From NCBI RefSeq assembly GCF_046480435.1, contig NZ_PKGC01000007.1: DNA of 64,000 nt; one strand, 5' to 3'. The notes under the pieces were generated by a model that ran no database searches, was not told the origin of the DNA, and saw only the letters and a list, made by a program, of their open reading frames with translations. This stretch comes from Limnospira platensis (lineage in GTDB: Bacteria; Cyanobacteriota; Cyanobacteriia; Cyanobacteriales; Microcoleaceae). Numbering within the stretch: position 1 is the first letter of the stretch; each line of letters starts with the position of its first letter. Of the stretch, positions 9,946-19,392 are shown in pieces. Position numbers and translations under genes: made by a program.

Positions 9946-9975
9946 ATGATACGCACAAAATCGCTATTTTGTCAA
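9946..9975 (-). promoter_or_regulatory. Sigma-70-type promoter of WD40 paralogue 1
   Basis: On the minus strand, TTGACA (9970-9975) and TATCAT (9946-9951) are separated by 18 bp. This puts transcription start about 100 nt before the chosen ATG at 9840. The -35 overlaps the end of the conserved element at 9961-10168. Confidence 0.5.
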
Positions 9976-10168
9976 GAGGCTAATTTTTGACCCTGGCTCA
10001 ATCCTTAAAAACTCGTGCATCGCAATTTTAAACTTTCACCAAAAAATATTAATATTTCACGATATATATAGGGTTTCCGGCTTTTTTTGGGCGTGTAGAC
10101 ACAATAAGCCCTTGGATGCGATTTATATAAGCATAGCAAAACCCCCATTCTGTCGTCAAGTATTTGAG
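9961..10168 (-). repeat. Dispersed promoter-headed element, copy 1
   Basis: The 463 bp between the two WD40 genes hold this element. Read on the minus strand it begins with TTGACG, an 18-bp spacer and TATGCT. It then runs through a conserved body with AAATCGCATCC, the CCGGAAACCCTATATA block and GCGATGCACGAGTTTTT. Copy 2 is at 13951-14154 and a more diverged third copy, on the opposite strand, is at 61681-61834. It contains no credible reading frame. It may be a small RNA gene, a 5' leader, or a non-autonomous mobile element. Confidence 0.7.
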
Positions 10169-10303
10169 AGAAGTTATCAATTAAATTGTATTAAATCTTA
10201 ACATTATTTTGAAAATTAAAACTCTTTTGATGAAGATATTAGTAAAAATTATTGATTGGGGTATTTAAAGGCTGTGGGTCAGGGTATCCAAAACCGGATA
10301 TAT

Positions 10304-13300
10304 TCAATTTTGGCATATTTGGCGATCGCCATTTTCAGTGTCGGCATGAATTTGTAAGTAATCCCGTATCCAGTCACAGGCATAATTACGCACTGTTTGA
10401 TAATTAATAGAATCCTTAATATTCCACAGGATAGCCACCCCATCAATATCAGTAGAAATTAACCGTTGACCATCATGGCTAAAATTCACCGACAAAACCC
10501 GAGTTTGATGGGTACGATGACCATTAAAAATCGCCAAATTTTCCCCATCAAGACTCCAAATTTTCGCACTTCCATCTGTCCCCGCTGTCGCCAGTATTTG
10601 ACTATCTGGGGAAAAAGTCACATCCGATACAATATCATGATGATCAGCTTTAAAATCATTAATTAGATTGCCATTTATATCCCACAGCATAACCATATCA
10701 TCTTCAGCAGCAGAAACCAAAAAGCGACCATCAGGAGAAAAATCTAAGCCTAAGATAGTTCCCCTGTGGTATGGACTTAGTTCCCCTTTCAGGCTACCAT
10801 CAACTCCCCAAATTTTCACCATTCCACCACTACCACCAGAAGCAATTAACTGATTATCTCGGCTAATAGCAATCGTGCGGATAGTCTGTCCCTGTGAAGA
10901 CCAACTTTTGAGCAAAACCCCGTCTTTATTCCAAAGTTTGATAGTGCTATCACCACTACCACTCACCAGAAATTCACCATTGGGACTAAAAGCCACCGAC
11001 CAAACAGGTCCAGTATGTTCAGTTAAAGTGTTTAGTAAAGTTATGTTGGTTCCGTCAGGGGAAATTTGCCACAGTTGAATGATTTGGTCATAGCTACCAG
11101 TAGCCAAAATTTGATATTGAGAAGCAACACTGACCGACAAAACTCCCCCGTCGCTAGTAGGAATAGTCTGTAATAACTCCCCATTAGGTCGCCAAATTCT
11201 GAGAGTTTTATCATCACTACCAGTTACCACAAAACTGTCATCCTCAGAAAATACCGCATCTAAAATACCCCTATTATGTCCCCTCAAAATAGTGAGGCTA
11301 GGGTGTTCAAAACCCCAGAGTCGAAGAGTTTTATCATTACTTACCGAAGCCAGCGTTTTACCATCAGGGCTAAAGCTAACATTCCAGACCTGTTGTTGAT
11401 GACCTTCTAGGGTGTATAGCAAATTACCATCTATATCCCACAGCTTAATATTATTAGCTAAATCAGCAGTGGCGAAAACAATACCTAAACGGCGGATAAT
11501 GCTATCGGGAGGACTAATAGCCACAGACCAAACCCAACCTTCCTGGGAGGGTAAAGTAGTAATCAGACTGCCATCAAGTCCCCACACTTTAGCTGTACCG
11601 TCATTACTACCAGAAACGATAGTTTTGCCATCGGGGGAGAATACCACGTCCCAGACCGGGTTTTGGTGTCCGCTAAAGGTATTAACTAGACTGCCATCTA
11701 TTCCCCATAGTTTCACGGTGTGGTCTTTGCTACTGGTGGCGATATTTTGACCATCTGGAGAAAAAGCGATCGCCTCTACAGCATCATCATGACCTGTTAA
11801 AGTCAGGTGAAGATAAGCATCAACCCATCCCTGGTCACCCCGTCGCCACAGTTGCGCTGTTTTGTCTTGACTAGCTATTCCTATGGTCTGACCATCTGGA
11901 GAAAAAGCGATCGCCCTGACACCATTTTTATGGAGACTTAGGGTAGTAACTAAATTACCATCAACAGTCCAGATCTTAGCCGTTTTGTCTAAACTCGCTG
12001 AGGCTAAAAATTGACCATCTGGGGAAAAAGCCACATCAAAAACGTCCCCTTCATGACCAGCAAAAACCTGTAATAAATTACCTCGCTTATCCCAGAGTTT
12101 AATAGTATTATCATTACTGCTAGTAGCGATATATTCACCGTCAGGAGAGAAAGTAACTCGCCAAATCAAATGGTCATGGGCTACAATTCTATTGAACTCA
12201 TCAGCCCTAAAAAATGCCCGGCTAACCGTCTGCTTTACCCTCTCGATAATGGCGGGATTAGGTGATTTTATAGTTGCAATTTTTTGATGTGCTGCTAAAG
12301 CCGACAATAAAGCATCCAAGTGATAATTTTGAGTGAATAAAGTATTTGCAGAATTTAAAACAGCACTAATTTCGTTAATTCTAGCTTGTTTTTCATTAAT
12401 TGAAGCTCTCATATATAAATTAAATGTCTGAAATACCAACAGAGAATTTATCACAAAACCAATAGTTAAAACTCCTATAAAAAGTTTTTGTTTTTGGGCA
12501 TTTTTTTGTTGCTCTAATAATCTGATTTGCTGTTCTTTTAATTGGTTGGCAATAGCTTGCGATCGCTCAATTTCTAGTTGCTGTCTAACTTGCATTTGTT
12601 CCAGTTCAGCCGAAGCATTTAAAAATTGATAATCTACCGGACTCAAAACCTTACCTACCATCCACTTTTGAGCATCTTTGAAAGCCTGTCCTCGCAGCAG
12701 TCGAGATTCATCAGTTTTACCAGAAATCACCCAGGCTTCAAGAGTTTGAGAATAGGGTCGTAAATTACTTAACTTTTTATCTACCCAATCGTGATTAAAA
12801 ATGCTTTTATAAATCTTATTTTTCACAATTAAATAATTATGGTATTTAATCACCAAGCCAGACATAATTAATTCCGTTTGTTCAGCACTACCATCAGCTT
12901 CAACTATTATACCTATTAAAACTTGCTGATAAAGACTTAGCAAATTTGCCAGAGTTTTGTGATTATCTAATAACCGATTAGAGATAGTTCGTAAATGTTC
13001 CGGTTCGTCGTGATATTCCCAATTATCAATAATGTAATCTTGAACAATTTTATAGATAATCTTTTCTTCGGATTTAGACTCCCAGAACTTATGTTTACCT
13101 TCTTTCAATATCTCCACACATAATATATTACAAATTTTCTGAGTTAAAAAAGGCTGTCCTCTCGTCCAATTTAATATACTTTTCAGCAAACGACGAGAAT
13201 TTTTACCCGGAATAATTAAACCTGTCATTAAAGGTTCAGCTTCCTTTAAAGTAAATCCTGATAACTGTATAGCTTTCCCAATATTAAACGGCGTGCGATT

Positions 13301-13888
13301 TTTATCTTTAATTAAATCCGAAGGTGTAGCTACTCCAAAAATCGCAAAAGTAATCCGATTATATTCGGGATTAACAGCCCTTTCATTATAACAATAACGA
13401 ATGAAAGCAAAAAAATCATCCACCGGGAATGGTAAACTTAAAATGCTATCGATTTCATCCACAAATATAAACAGGCGTTGGTCTGGTAAATGTTTTAATA
13501 ACTCTTCAATAAATTGACTTAAACGCTGCAATAAAGATAGGTCTTCTCGTTCATTCCACCAGCTTTTCAGTGGAAATTTACTGGTCAGCTTAAAACCTGT
13601 CCATAAAAATGTTAAAATCCCTTTATACCACTGTAAAGGTGTCACATTTTCACTACCAATACAAGTCATATCTAAGCTGATACATTTCAGCGACTCCTGT
13701 TGTAGCCGATAGGAAGTCCGCACCAACAGGGACGATTTACCCATTTGACGACTATTGAGAACATAGCAAAATTCCCCGGATTTCAAGGCTTGATAGAGTT
13801 CCCTATCCGCCGCCCTCTCCACATAGGTCGGTGAGTCCCTATGAAGGCTACCACCAACTTGATAAATTGATTGGGACTCAAGTATCAT
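10304..13888 (-). CDS. AAA-like (AAA_35 type) WD40 repeat protein, paralogue 2
   Basis: A 1194-residue protein with the same plan as its neighbour. The AAA-like region is at residues 1 to about 350, with LNSRQMGKSSLL at 44-55 and FVDEIDSIL as Walker B. A coiled, Gln-rich linker follows, then one membrane segment (IGVLTIGFVINSLLVF), then about 14 WD40 repeats. The N-terminal regions of the two proteins align without gaps from the first residue, so they are tandem duplicates. The WD40 halves have diverged more, as expected for a sensor. Both genes carry the same upstream element, so the duplicated unit was gene plus control region. Start: ATG followed by a YQVGGSLH segment shared with paralogue 1. 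Confidence 0.87.
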   Translation of the reverse strand: MILESQSIYQVGGSLHRDSPTYVERAADRELYQALKSGEFCYVLNSRQMGKSSLLVRTSYRLQQESLKCISLDMTCIGSENVTPLQWYKGILTFLWTGFKLTSKFPLKSWWNEREDLSLLQRLSQFIEELLKHLPDQRLFIFVDEIDSILSLPFPVDDFFAFIRYCYNERAVNPEYNRITFAIFGVATPSDLIKDKNRTPFNIGKAIQLSGFTLKEAEPLMTGLIIPGKNSRRLLKSILNWTRGQPFLTQKICNILCVEILKEGKHKFWESKSEEKIIYKIVQDYIIDNWEYHDEPEHLRTISNRLLDNHKTLANLLSLYQQVLIGIIVEADGSAEQTELIMSGLVIKYHNYLIVKNKIYKSIFNHDWVDKKLSNLRPYSQTLEAWVISGKTDESRLLRGQAFKDAQKWMVGKVLSPVDYQFLNASAELEQMQVRQQLEIERSQAIANQLKEQQIRLLEQQKNAQKQKLFIGVLTIGFVINSLLVFQTFNLYMRASINEKQARINEISAVLNSANTLFTQNYHLDALLSALAAHQKIATIKSPNPAIIERVKQTVSRAFFRADEFNRIVAHDHLIWRVTFSPDGEYIATSSNDNTIKLWDKRGNLLQVFAGHEGDVFDVAFSPDGQFLASASLDKTAKIWTVDGNLVTTLSLHKNGVRAIAFSPDGQTIGIASQDKTAQLWRRGDQGWVDAYLHLTLTGHDDAVEAIAFSPDGQNIATSSKDHTVKLWGIDGSLVNTFSGHQNPVWDVVFSPDGKTIVSGSNDGTAKVWGLDGSLITTLPSQEGWVWSVAISPPDSIIRRLGIVFATADLANNIKLWDIDGNLLYTLEGHQQQVWNVSFSPDGKTLASVSNDKTLRLWGFEHPSLTILRGHNRGILDAVFSEDDSFVVTGSDDKTLRIWRPNGELLQTIPTSDGGVLSVSVASQYQILATGSYDQIIQLWQISPDGTNITLLNTLTEHTGPVWSVAFSPNGEFLVSGSGDSTIKLWNKDGVLLKSWSSQGQTIRTIAISRDNQLIASGGSGGMVKIWGVDGSLKGELSPYHRGTILGLDFSPDGRFLVSAAEDDMVMLWDINGNLINDFKADHHDIVSDVTFSPDSQILATAGTDGSAKIWSLDGENLAIFNGHRTHQTRVLSVNFSHDGQRLISTDIDGVAILWNIKDSINYQTVRNYACDWIRDYLQIHADTENGDRQICQN

Positions 13889-13950
13889 GAGATTATATCG
13901 ATAATTATAGTTAATTATTAGCCCACCACAACGGTAATTTCATAAAATGT

Positions 13951-14154
13951 CTATTTTGTCAATAGCCTAATTTTCAGCCTGGACTAAATCCTCAAAAACT
14001 CGTGCATCGCCATTTTAAATTGTAGCCACAAAATATTAATATTTCACGATCTATATAGGGTTTCCGGCTTTTTTTTGGGTGTAGGCACAATAACCCCTCG
14101 GAAGCGATTTCCGTCAGTATAGCAAAACCTCCATTCTGTCGTCAAGTATTTGAG
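13951..14154 (-). repeat. Dispersed promoter-headed element, copy 2
   Basis: This stretch upstream of WD40 paralogue 2 matches copy 1 over its full length with scattered changes. On the minus strand it opens with TTGACG (14140-14145), an 18-bp spacer and TATACT (14116-14121). It contains the same CCGGAAACCCTATA block and the same GCGATGCACGAGTTTTT block. It fills most of the 297-bp gap between the WD40 gene and the ATPase/nuclease-like pair. No coding frame is credible. Confidence 0.7.
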
Positions 14155-14185
14155 GTTACTGGTATTGAGGCGATCGCATCTCAAA

Positions 14186-14824
14186 TCATGCTTTTTCTAA
14201 GAAAACTCGGAAATAAATTTCTTTCTGATGCTTAACCGATAAATAGTGCTTCGGTATTTCTTCTATATTGTCACCGTCTATTTTAAGGGACTTCACCAGA
14301 TTTTCTCGTTTGAATTGTGATGAACGTTTATTCAAATTACCTGGCATGGGTATATTTTTAATCACCACAAATTTAATATCATAATCCTTGAGAAAATCAG
14401 GCTTTCCCCAAAAAACTTGCCCGATTTTTTGCAAATATTTAAATAGACAAAAACCACCTTTAAGTTGTTTAATAATATCTTGATTATCTGGGTTGCCTCG
14501 CTTGAGTTCTAAAAAAATAGCTGTTTTTTGTGATTTTTGGTTAAGCAAAATGTTAACCAAAATGATATAATCTGAACGTTTGCATTCTCCTTGTAATCCT
14601 TGAATAAATCCTACTGGTGGTGCAAACTTATCGGATTTAATAATGAAAAATTCTGGTGGAAATCCCTTAATTTTAATGGAATATTTAACATCTTGATCTG
14701 CTTCAGTTAGGATTACTTCTCGACTGTTATAGGGTAGAGCGATCGCTTTAATTTGTGCTGATTCATCAATTAACTCTGACAGAATTTTATAATCTCTCTT
14801 CCACACTAGAACTCTTCTCCCCAA
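14186..14824 (-). CDS. Putative PD-(D/E)XK nuclease-like partner of the upstream ATPase
   Basis: A 212-residue protein I do not recognise by family name. The middle reads RSDYIILV (Asp85), then a strand with FLELKRG (Glu106, Lys108), then a helix starting near Gln120. This spacing fits the D...ExK core of PD-(D/E)XK nucleases, so a nuclease role is a reasoned guess. The C-terminal part is basic. The gene begins 19 bp inside the end of the ATPase gene, which points to translational coupling and a shared complex or pathway. No signal peptide or membrane segment is visible. The assignment rests on one short motif and could be wrong. Confidence 0.55.
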   Translation of the reverse strand: MGRRVLVWKRDYKILSELIDESAQIKAIALPYNSREVILTEADQDVKYSIKIKGFPPEFFIIKSDKFAPPVGFIQGLQGECKRSDYIILVNILLNQKSQKTAIFLELKRGNPDNQDIIKQLKGGFCLFKYLQKIGQVFWGKPDFLKDYDIKFVVIKNIPMPGNLNKRSSQFKRENLVKSLKIDGDNIEEIPKHYLSVKHQKEIYFRVFLEKA

Positions 14825-16206
14825 ACGATCGCTTCTTGAATTTTATTCATGGCTTCAATCGCAGTGTCAAAGCTGGAAATTTCTATACCGAAATCCGGTG
14901 TAATCTTGGCAACAGTTAACGTTTGGCAGCGACTCCGCCTCGATTTACCGGGTAGTTGAACAAGGGCTTCTTCCGCGATATAAACTCTAACACGACTAGC
15001 ATCGAGAATTTCATCTTGTTTATAGCCTTCTTGTTGAGCGATTTTCTGAATGTGGGGTTTATCGGAATTGAGCATGATTAGGGTGTTCAATTCCTTGACA
15101 ATATAATCACTGTGGGTCGTCATCAATACTTTGATGCCACTGTTAATTAACCGAGCAATTAAACGAGCGATTCGACGTTGGTTTTCCGGGTGCAAATTTA
15201 GTTCGGGTTCATCAATAATTAGTAATTGACCGATTTTGGCAATATGTTTTAAATAAAAGCCAATATCCAGTAAAGAACGAACTGCGCTAGAACTTTCATC
15301 CATCGTTAACTGAGCTTTTTTATTACCCATAGGAATATAATAGAGTTCATCATTTTTGGTCACCACATAACGACCGCCAATAATATCATCAAAATCATCC
15401 AAAATACCAGGATTGATTTCGCTTAAATCACTGCTGCGTTTAGATATTCCCTCTAAATTACGCAGAAACTCAACATTTTTATGAATCGGCAACGCATAAT
15501 CTCCATACCCCTTAGAAAGCAGCAGTTGAAACCTATCTTTTTCCCCTTCAACTTGGCTCAGTTCATCTAGGAGGCGATTACGGGCAAAATTGAGTTCTTT
15601 CCGAAAAATAGCCGCACCTGTTCTTTCCGCACTCGCGATAAAAGGACGCGGAAAAAATCGAGAAAACAGGATATTTTTAATCGAATCACTAATAATTTTA
15701 TTGATGATTTGTCGAGGAAAATTCAGATTTTCCTTTGTGGCTAGGAGTGTAACCGTCAATTCTGGGCTATTTACAGGTTTGATTAGTGAAAAGATTTGCT
15801 GATCAGAACCTCTGGCTCCTATATTGGTTTCATAGCCATCATCAAAAAAATCTCTATTTAAATCTAAAAAAACTTCAAAGGTTGTCTGGGCGAACCTGGC
15901 TCCGTTTGTCCCAAAGATTTCCCCCAGACTGTCTGCGTAGGCTTGGGAGGCTTGGGATAGGATTTTTTCTGGGGAATCAATATCAGTTAGGAGGTTGATC
16001 GTCGCCAATCCTTGATTTAAAATCTGGTCAATAATATCATTGGCAATTTCCACCTCAAAGCCATCTCTCCATGTCGATAAAAATCCAAACAAAGCATAGG
16101 TCACATAAGTTTTCCCAGAGTTATTTTGCCCACAAATAATCGTTAGATCTCCTAATTCTAGTTGGGCTTGTTTGATAACACCTAAATTTTGAACCTTGAT
16201 TTTCAT
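14806..16206 (-). CDS. OLD/ABC-type AAA ATPase, first gene of a two-gene unit
   Basis: A 466-residue ATPase of the SMC/OLD-like class. Walker A is GQNNSGKT (26-33), the ABC-type signature is ESSSA (304-308), Walker B is LLIIDEPE (328-335), and the switch histidine is in TTHSD (363-367). The middle (about 40-300) is a family-specific insert. There is no C-terminal TOPRIM domain, unlike true OLD nucleases; instead a separate small protein with a nuclease-like motif overlaps its end. ATPases of this type next to a nuclease gene often act in phage defence (for example Septu, Gabija, PARIS). I cannot match this pair to a named system. Confidence 0.75.
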   Translation of the reverse strand: MKIKVQNLGVIKQAQLELGDLTIICGQNNSGKTYVTYALFGFLSTWRDGFEVEIANDIIDQILNQGLATINLLTDIDSPEKILSQASQAYADSLGEIFGTNGARFAQTTFEVFLDLNRDFFDDGYETNIGARGSDQQIFSLIKPVNSPELTVTLLATKENLNFPRQIINKIISDSIKNILFSRFFPRPFIASAERTGAAIFRKELNFARNRLLDELSQVEGEKDRFQLLLSKGYGDYALPIHKNVEFLRNLEGISKRSSDLSEINPGILDDFDDIIGGRYVVTKNDELYYIPMGNKKAQLTMDESSSAVRSLLDIGFYLKHIAKIGQLLIIDEPELNLHPENQRRIARLIARLINSGIKVLMTTHSDYIVKELNTLIMLNSDKPHIQKIAQQEGYKQDEILDASRVRVYIAEEALVQLPGKSRRSRCQTLTVAKITPDFGIEISSFDTAIEAMNKIQEAIVWGEEF

Positions 16207-16362
16207 GAATAATTTAAGTGTGAGAGTTTTAGATTTTTATGACTCTGCTATGGTACGGGTCTTGGGAGTCTCAGCCTCCGGGATTGCATCTGTTAACAAT
16301 CCTTGGAAATCCAAAATACTTTGCCAGTATATATTAGTTAAACTTAACCCAGATGATGGTAA

Positions 16363-16380
16363 GTGGGGAAAATTCCCCAC
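16363..16380. terminator. Short hairpin after valS
   Basis: GTGGGGA / TCCCCAC forms a 7-bp stem with a 4-nt loop, 14 bp beyond the valS stop and upstream of the ATPase gene on the same strand. It lacks a T tract. It may separate the two transcripts. Confidence 0.3.
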
Positions 16381-16393
16381 AGTTAGGAAAACC

Positions 16394-19120
16394 CTAAAAA
16401 CCACTCAAACGGCTTTGGAGAATTTCCGCTTGTTTCTCAGCTTCCGCTAAAGCATCTCGCGCACCCTGTACAACCTGGGGGTCAGCTTTATCGACAAAAT
16501 TACGATTACTTAAACGCTTGGTATAGCTATCAATTTCCTTCTGAATTTTTGCCAATTTCTTCTCGGTCCGCTGCTTCAAGGCTTCTAAATCAACCACCCC
16601 AGCCAAAGGAATTAAGGCCTGAATAGTACCCACCACCCCGGCGATAGTTTGACCTTCATTTCCCGTTAATGCTTCTGTAATCACCAAGTTATCCACCCCA
16701 GCAATTTTATTAATATAGACCTCTCCCCGTTGCAAAATCTCCCTTTCTTGGGAATTTTCACTTTGTAGAATAGCGGTAACTTTGACTTTGGGTTTAATAT
16801 CAGCGTCGGCGCGCAAATTTCGGAGAGTGCGAATTGTGCCGATAATTAAATCAAAATCGGTTTCTAAGTCGGAACTGATCATCTGTTCTTGCAATACTGG
16901 ATAAGTCTGCACCGCCAAACAATCTTGTTCCCCAGTTTGGGTTAAAGTATGCCAAATTTCCTCGGTAATGTGTGGCATAAAAGGATGTAATAGCTTTAAA
17001 ATGCCTTCTAAAATGTAGGCGAGTACCTGCTGGGCTACTTTCTGAGAAACGCCGCCATCTCCCTGTAAACGATACTTGGCTAACTCAATATACCAGTCGC
17101 AAAAATCACCCCAAATAAACTCATATAAGCCTTTAGCTGCTTCCCCTAAACTGTAAGCATTCATATAATCACAAGTTTGCTTGACAGTTTGGTTAAACCG
17201 AGACAAAATCCAGCGATCGCTTAATTCCAACTCCTCCAAATTAGGTGTTCCCAATTGTGCCGGAGTTTGTCCTTTCAGGTTCATCAACACAAACCGGGCC
17301 GCATTCCAGAGTTTATTAGTAAAATTCCGGGAAGCCTCCACCGACGGCGACTCATCCTTGCTGCGGTCATACTCTAAACGGATATCCTGTCCTGCACCGA
17401 TCACCTCTCGCATTAAAGTATAACGCAGCGCATCAGTCCCATATTTATCAATCAACAATAAAGGGTCGATACCATTTCCCGCTGATTTCGACATCTTTTT
17501 GCCATTTTCATCCAGGATTAACCCATGGATATAAACCGTTTGAAAAGGCATTTTGTCCGTAAAATATCCCCCCATCATCGTCATTCTAGCCACCCAGAAA
17601 AAGATGATATCAAACCCCGTAGACAGAGTATTCGTCGGGTAATAGGTTTGCAAATCTGCCGTTTTTTCCGGCCATCCCAAAGTCGAAAACGGCCACAAAC
17701 CAGAGGAAAACCAGGTATCGAGAACATCAGGATCTTGCTGAAGTTTTACCCCTTCTCCAAAGGAAGCGATCGCTTTTTCCTGGGCTTCTGCTGCTGTCCG
17801 CGCCACAATAAACGGAGTATCATCAGTAATTTCTCCCCCAGTTTCACTAACCGCATACCAAGCCGGAATTTGATGTCCCCACCACAGTTGACGAGAAATG
17901 CACCAATCTTCTAATTTCACCAACCAGTCACGATAGACTTTTTGCCATCTTTGGGGGACAAAATTAGGGCTATGGTCATTATCCAAACATACCAAAGCCC
18001 CATCAGCCAACGGTCTAATCTTGACAAACCACTGAGTAGATAATAGCGGTTCAACCGGAACTTTTCCGCGATCGCTATAAGGTACAGAATGGCTATAGTC
18101 TTCGATTTTCACCAAAAACCCTTCCGCTTCCAAACGTTTCACCACATTTTGGCGCGCCACAAACCTATCTTGTCCGACAAACTCTCCCCCATTCTCATTC
18201 AAAGAACCATTTTTATTTAGAATATTAATCATCGGCAAATTATGCCTTTTACCCATCTCAAAATCATTGGGGTCATGGGCGGGAGTAACCTTAACGCAGC
18301 CCGTCCCAAATTCTGGATCAACTAACTCATCACCAATAATAGGAATTTCCCTATTCATAATTGGTAAAGTCAGAGTTTTCCCAATCAAATTTTGATAGCG
18401 TTTATCATTAGGATTAACCGCCACAGCCGTATCACCTAACATAGTTTCTGGGCGAGTAGTCGCCACTTCCACAAACCCACTACCATCACTCAGAGGGTAG
18501 CGAAAATGCCATAACTTGCCATTAACTTCCTTATTTTCCACTTCCAGATCCGACACCGCCGACTCACTGGCGGGACACCAATTAACCAGATATTCCCCAC
18601 GATAAATTAAGCCATCTTCATATAAACGCACAAACGCTTCAATTACCGCTTTTGATAATCCTTCATCCAGCGTAAACCGTTCACGAGTCCAGTCACAGGA
18701 CACCCCCAAACGTCGCAATTGATTAACAATTTTACCACCCGACTCTTGTTTCCACTGCCAAGCCCGGTCTAAAAACTTATCCCTTCCCAAATCATAGCGA
18801 GTTTTACCTTCTTCTCGCAATTGTCGCTCTAAAATAGTCTGTACTGCTATACTAGCGTGGTCAGTTCCCGGCAAATATAGCGTATTATAACCACGCATCC
18901 GATGATAGCGAATTAACGCATCAATCAAAGAATTATTGAAAGCGTGACCCATGTGCAGGCTTCCCGTCACGTTCGGAGGCGGAATCATGATACAGTAGGG
19001 TTCACCGGGATGGTTAGGGTCTGCTTTAAAGACCTGCTTCTGTTCCCAGTATTGCTGCCATTTGGCTTCAGTGGAGAAAGGGTCGTATTGGGGTGCTAGG
19101 GTGGGAATAGTTGCAGTCAT
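16394..19120 (-). CDS. valS: Valyl-tRNA synthetase
   Basis: A 908-residue class Ia aminoacyl-tRNA synthetase that charges tRNA-Val. The HIGH box is HMGH (56-59) within PPPNVTGSLHMGHAF, and the KMSKS box is intact (GKKMSKSAGN, about residue 535). The editing domain with TTRPETMLGDTAVAV is present. The C-terminus is the coiled-coil arm typical of ValS (EKKLAKIQKEIDSYTKRL). Length is normal. Confidence 0.98.
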   Translation of the reverse strand: MTATIPTLAPQYDPFSTEAKWQQYWEQKQVFKADPNHPGEPYCIMIPPPNVTGSLHMGHAFNNSLIDALIRYHRMRGYNTLYLPGTDHASIAVQTILERQLREEGKTRYDLGRDKFLDRAWQWKQESGGKIVNQLRRLGVSCDWTRERFTLDEGLSKAVIEAFVRLYEDGLIYRGEYLVNWCPASESAVSDLEVENKEVNGKLWHFRYPLSDGSGFVEVATTRPETMLGDTAVAVNPNDKRYQNLIGKTLTLPIMNREIPIIGDELVDPEFGTGCVKVTPAHDPNDFEMGKRHNLPMINILNKNGSLNENGGEFVGQDRFVARQNVVKRLEAEGFLVKIEDYSHSVPYSDRGKVPVEPLLSTQWFVKIRPLADGALVCLDNDHSPNFVPQRWQKVYRDWLVKLEDWCISRQLWWGHQIPAWYAVSETGGEITDDTPFIVARTAAEAQEKAIASFGEGVKLQQDPDVLDTWFSSGLWPFSTLGWPEKTADLQTYYPTNTLSTGFDIIFFWVARMTMMGGYFTDKMPFQTVYIHGLILDENGKKMSKSAGNGIDPLLLIDKYGTDALRYTLMREVIGAGQDIRLEYDRSKDESPSVEASRNFTNKLWNAARFVLMNLKGQTPAQLGTPNLEELELSDRWILSRFNQTVKQTCDYMNAYSLGEAAKGLYEFIWGDFCDWYIELAKYRLQGDGGVSQKVAQQVLAYILEGILKLLHPFMPHITEEIWHTLTQTGEQDCLAVQTYPVLQEQMISSDLETDFDLIIGTIRTLRNLRADADIKPKVKVTAILQSENSQEREILQRGEVYINKIAGVDNLVITEALTGNEGQTIAGVVGTIQALIPLAGVVDLEALKQRTEKKLAKIQKEIDSYTKRLSNRNFVDKADPQVVQGARDALAEAEKQAEILQSRLSGF

Positions 19121-19392
19121 AGCAGATTATATCGACAGTTTAAGCTGATTGCTCGTTCCTAAATATTTTGCCACATCAAGGCTTAAATTACAGTAGATGA
19201 TTAGATTATTAGTTATCGTCGCGCTTCGCCGTCATCCTAGCCGCTACCATATCGCCATGGGAAGTATCTTAACCGCCTTCCCAATCCTATTCAGCCCCGC
19301 CTACCTGCTTTTCCTCTCCTCTTGTCTTGGCAGCCCAGACCCACCCCGAACCCCCTTAATGGAGGATGGGGGGGACTGGTAATCTTGAGAGT

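Noticed and set aside
19121..19392. Possible small gene between hemA and valS (61-codon frame)
   Set aside because: No ribosome site, no family resemblance, and a composition rich in Pro/Leu/Ser as expected of a chance frame.
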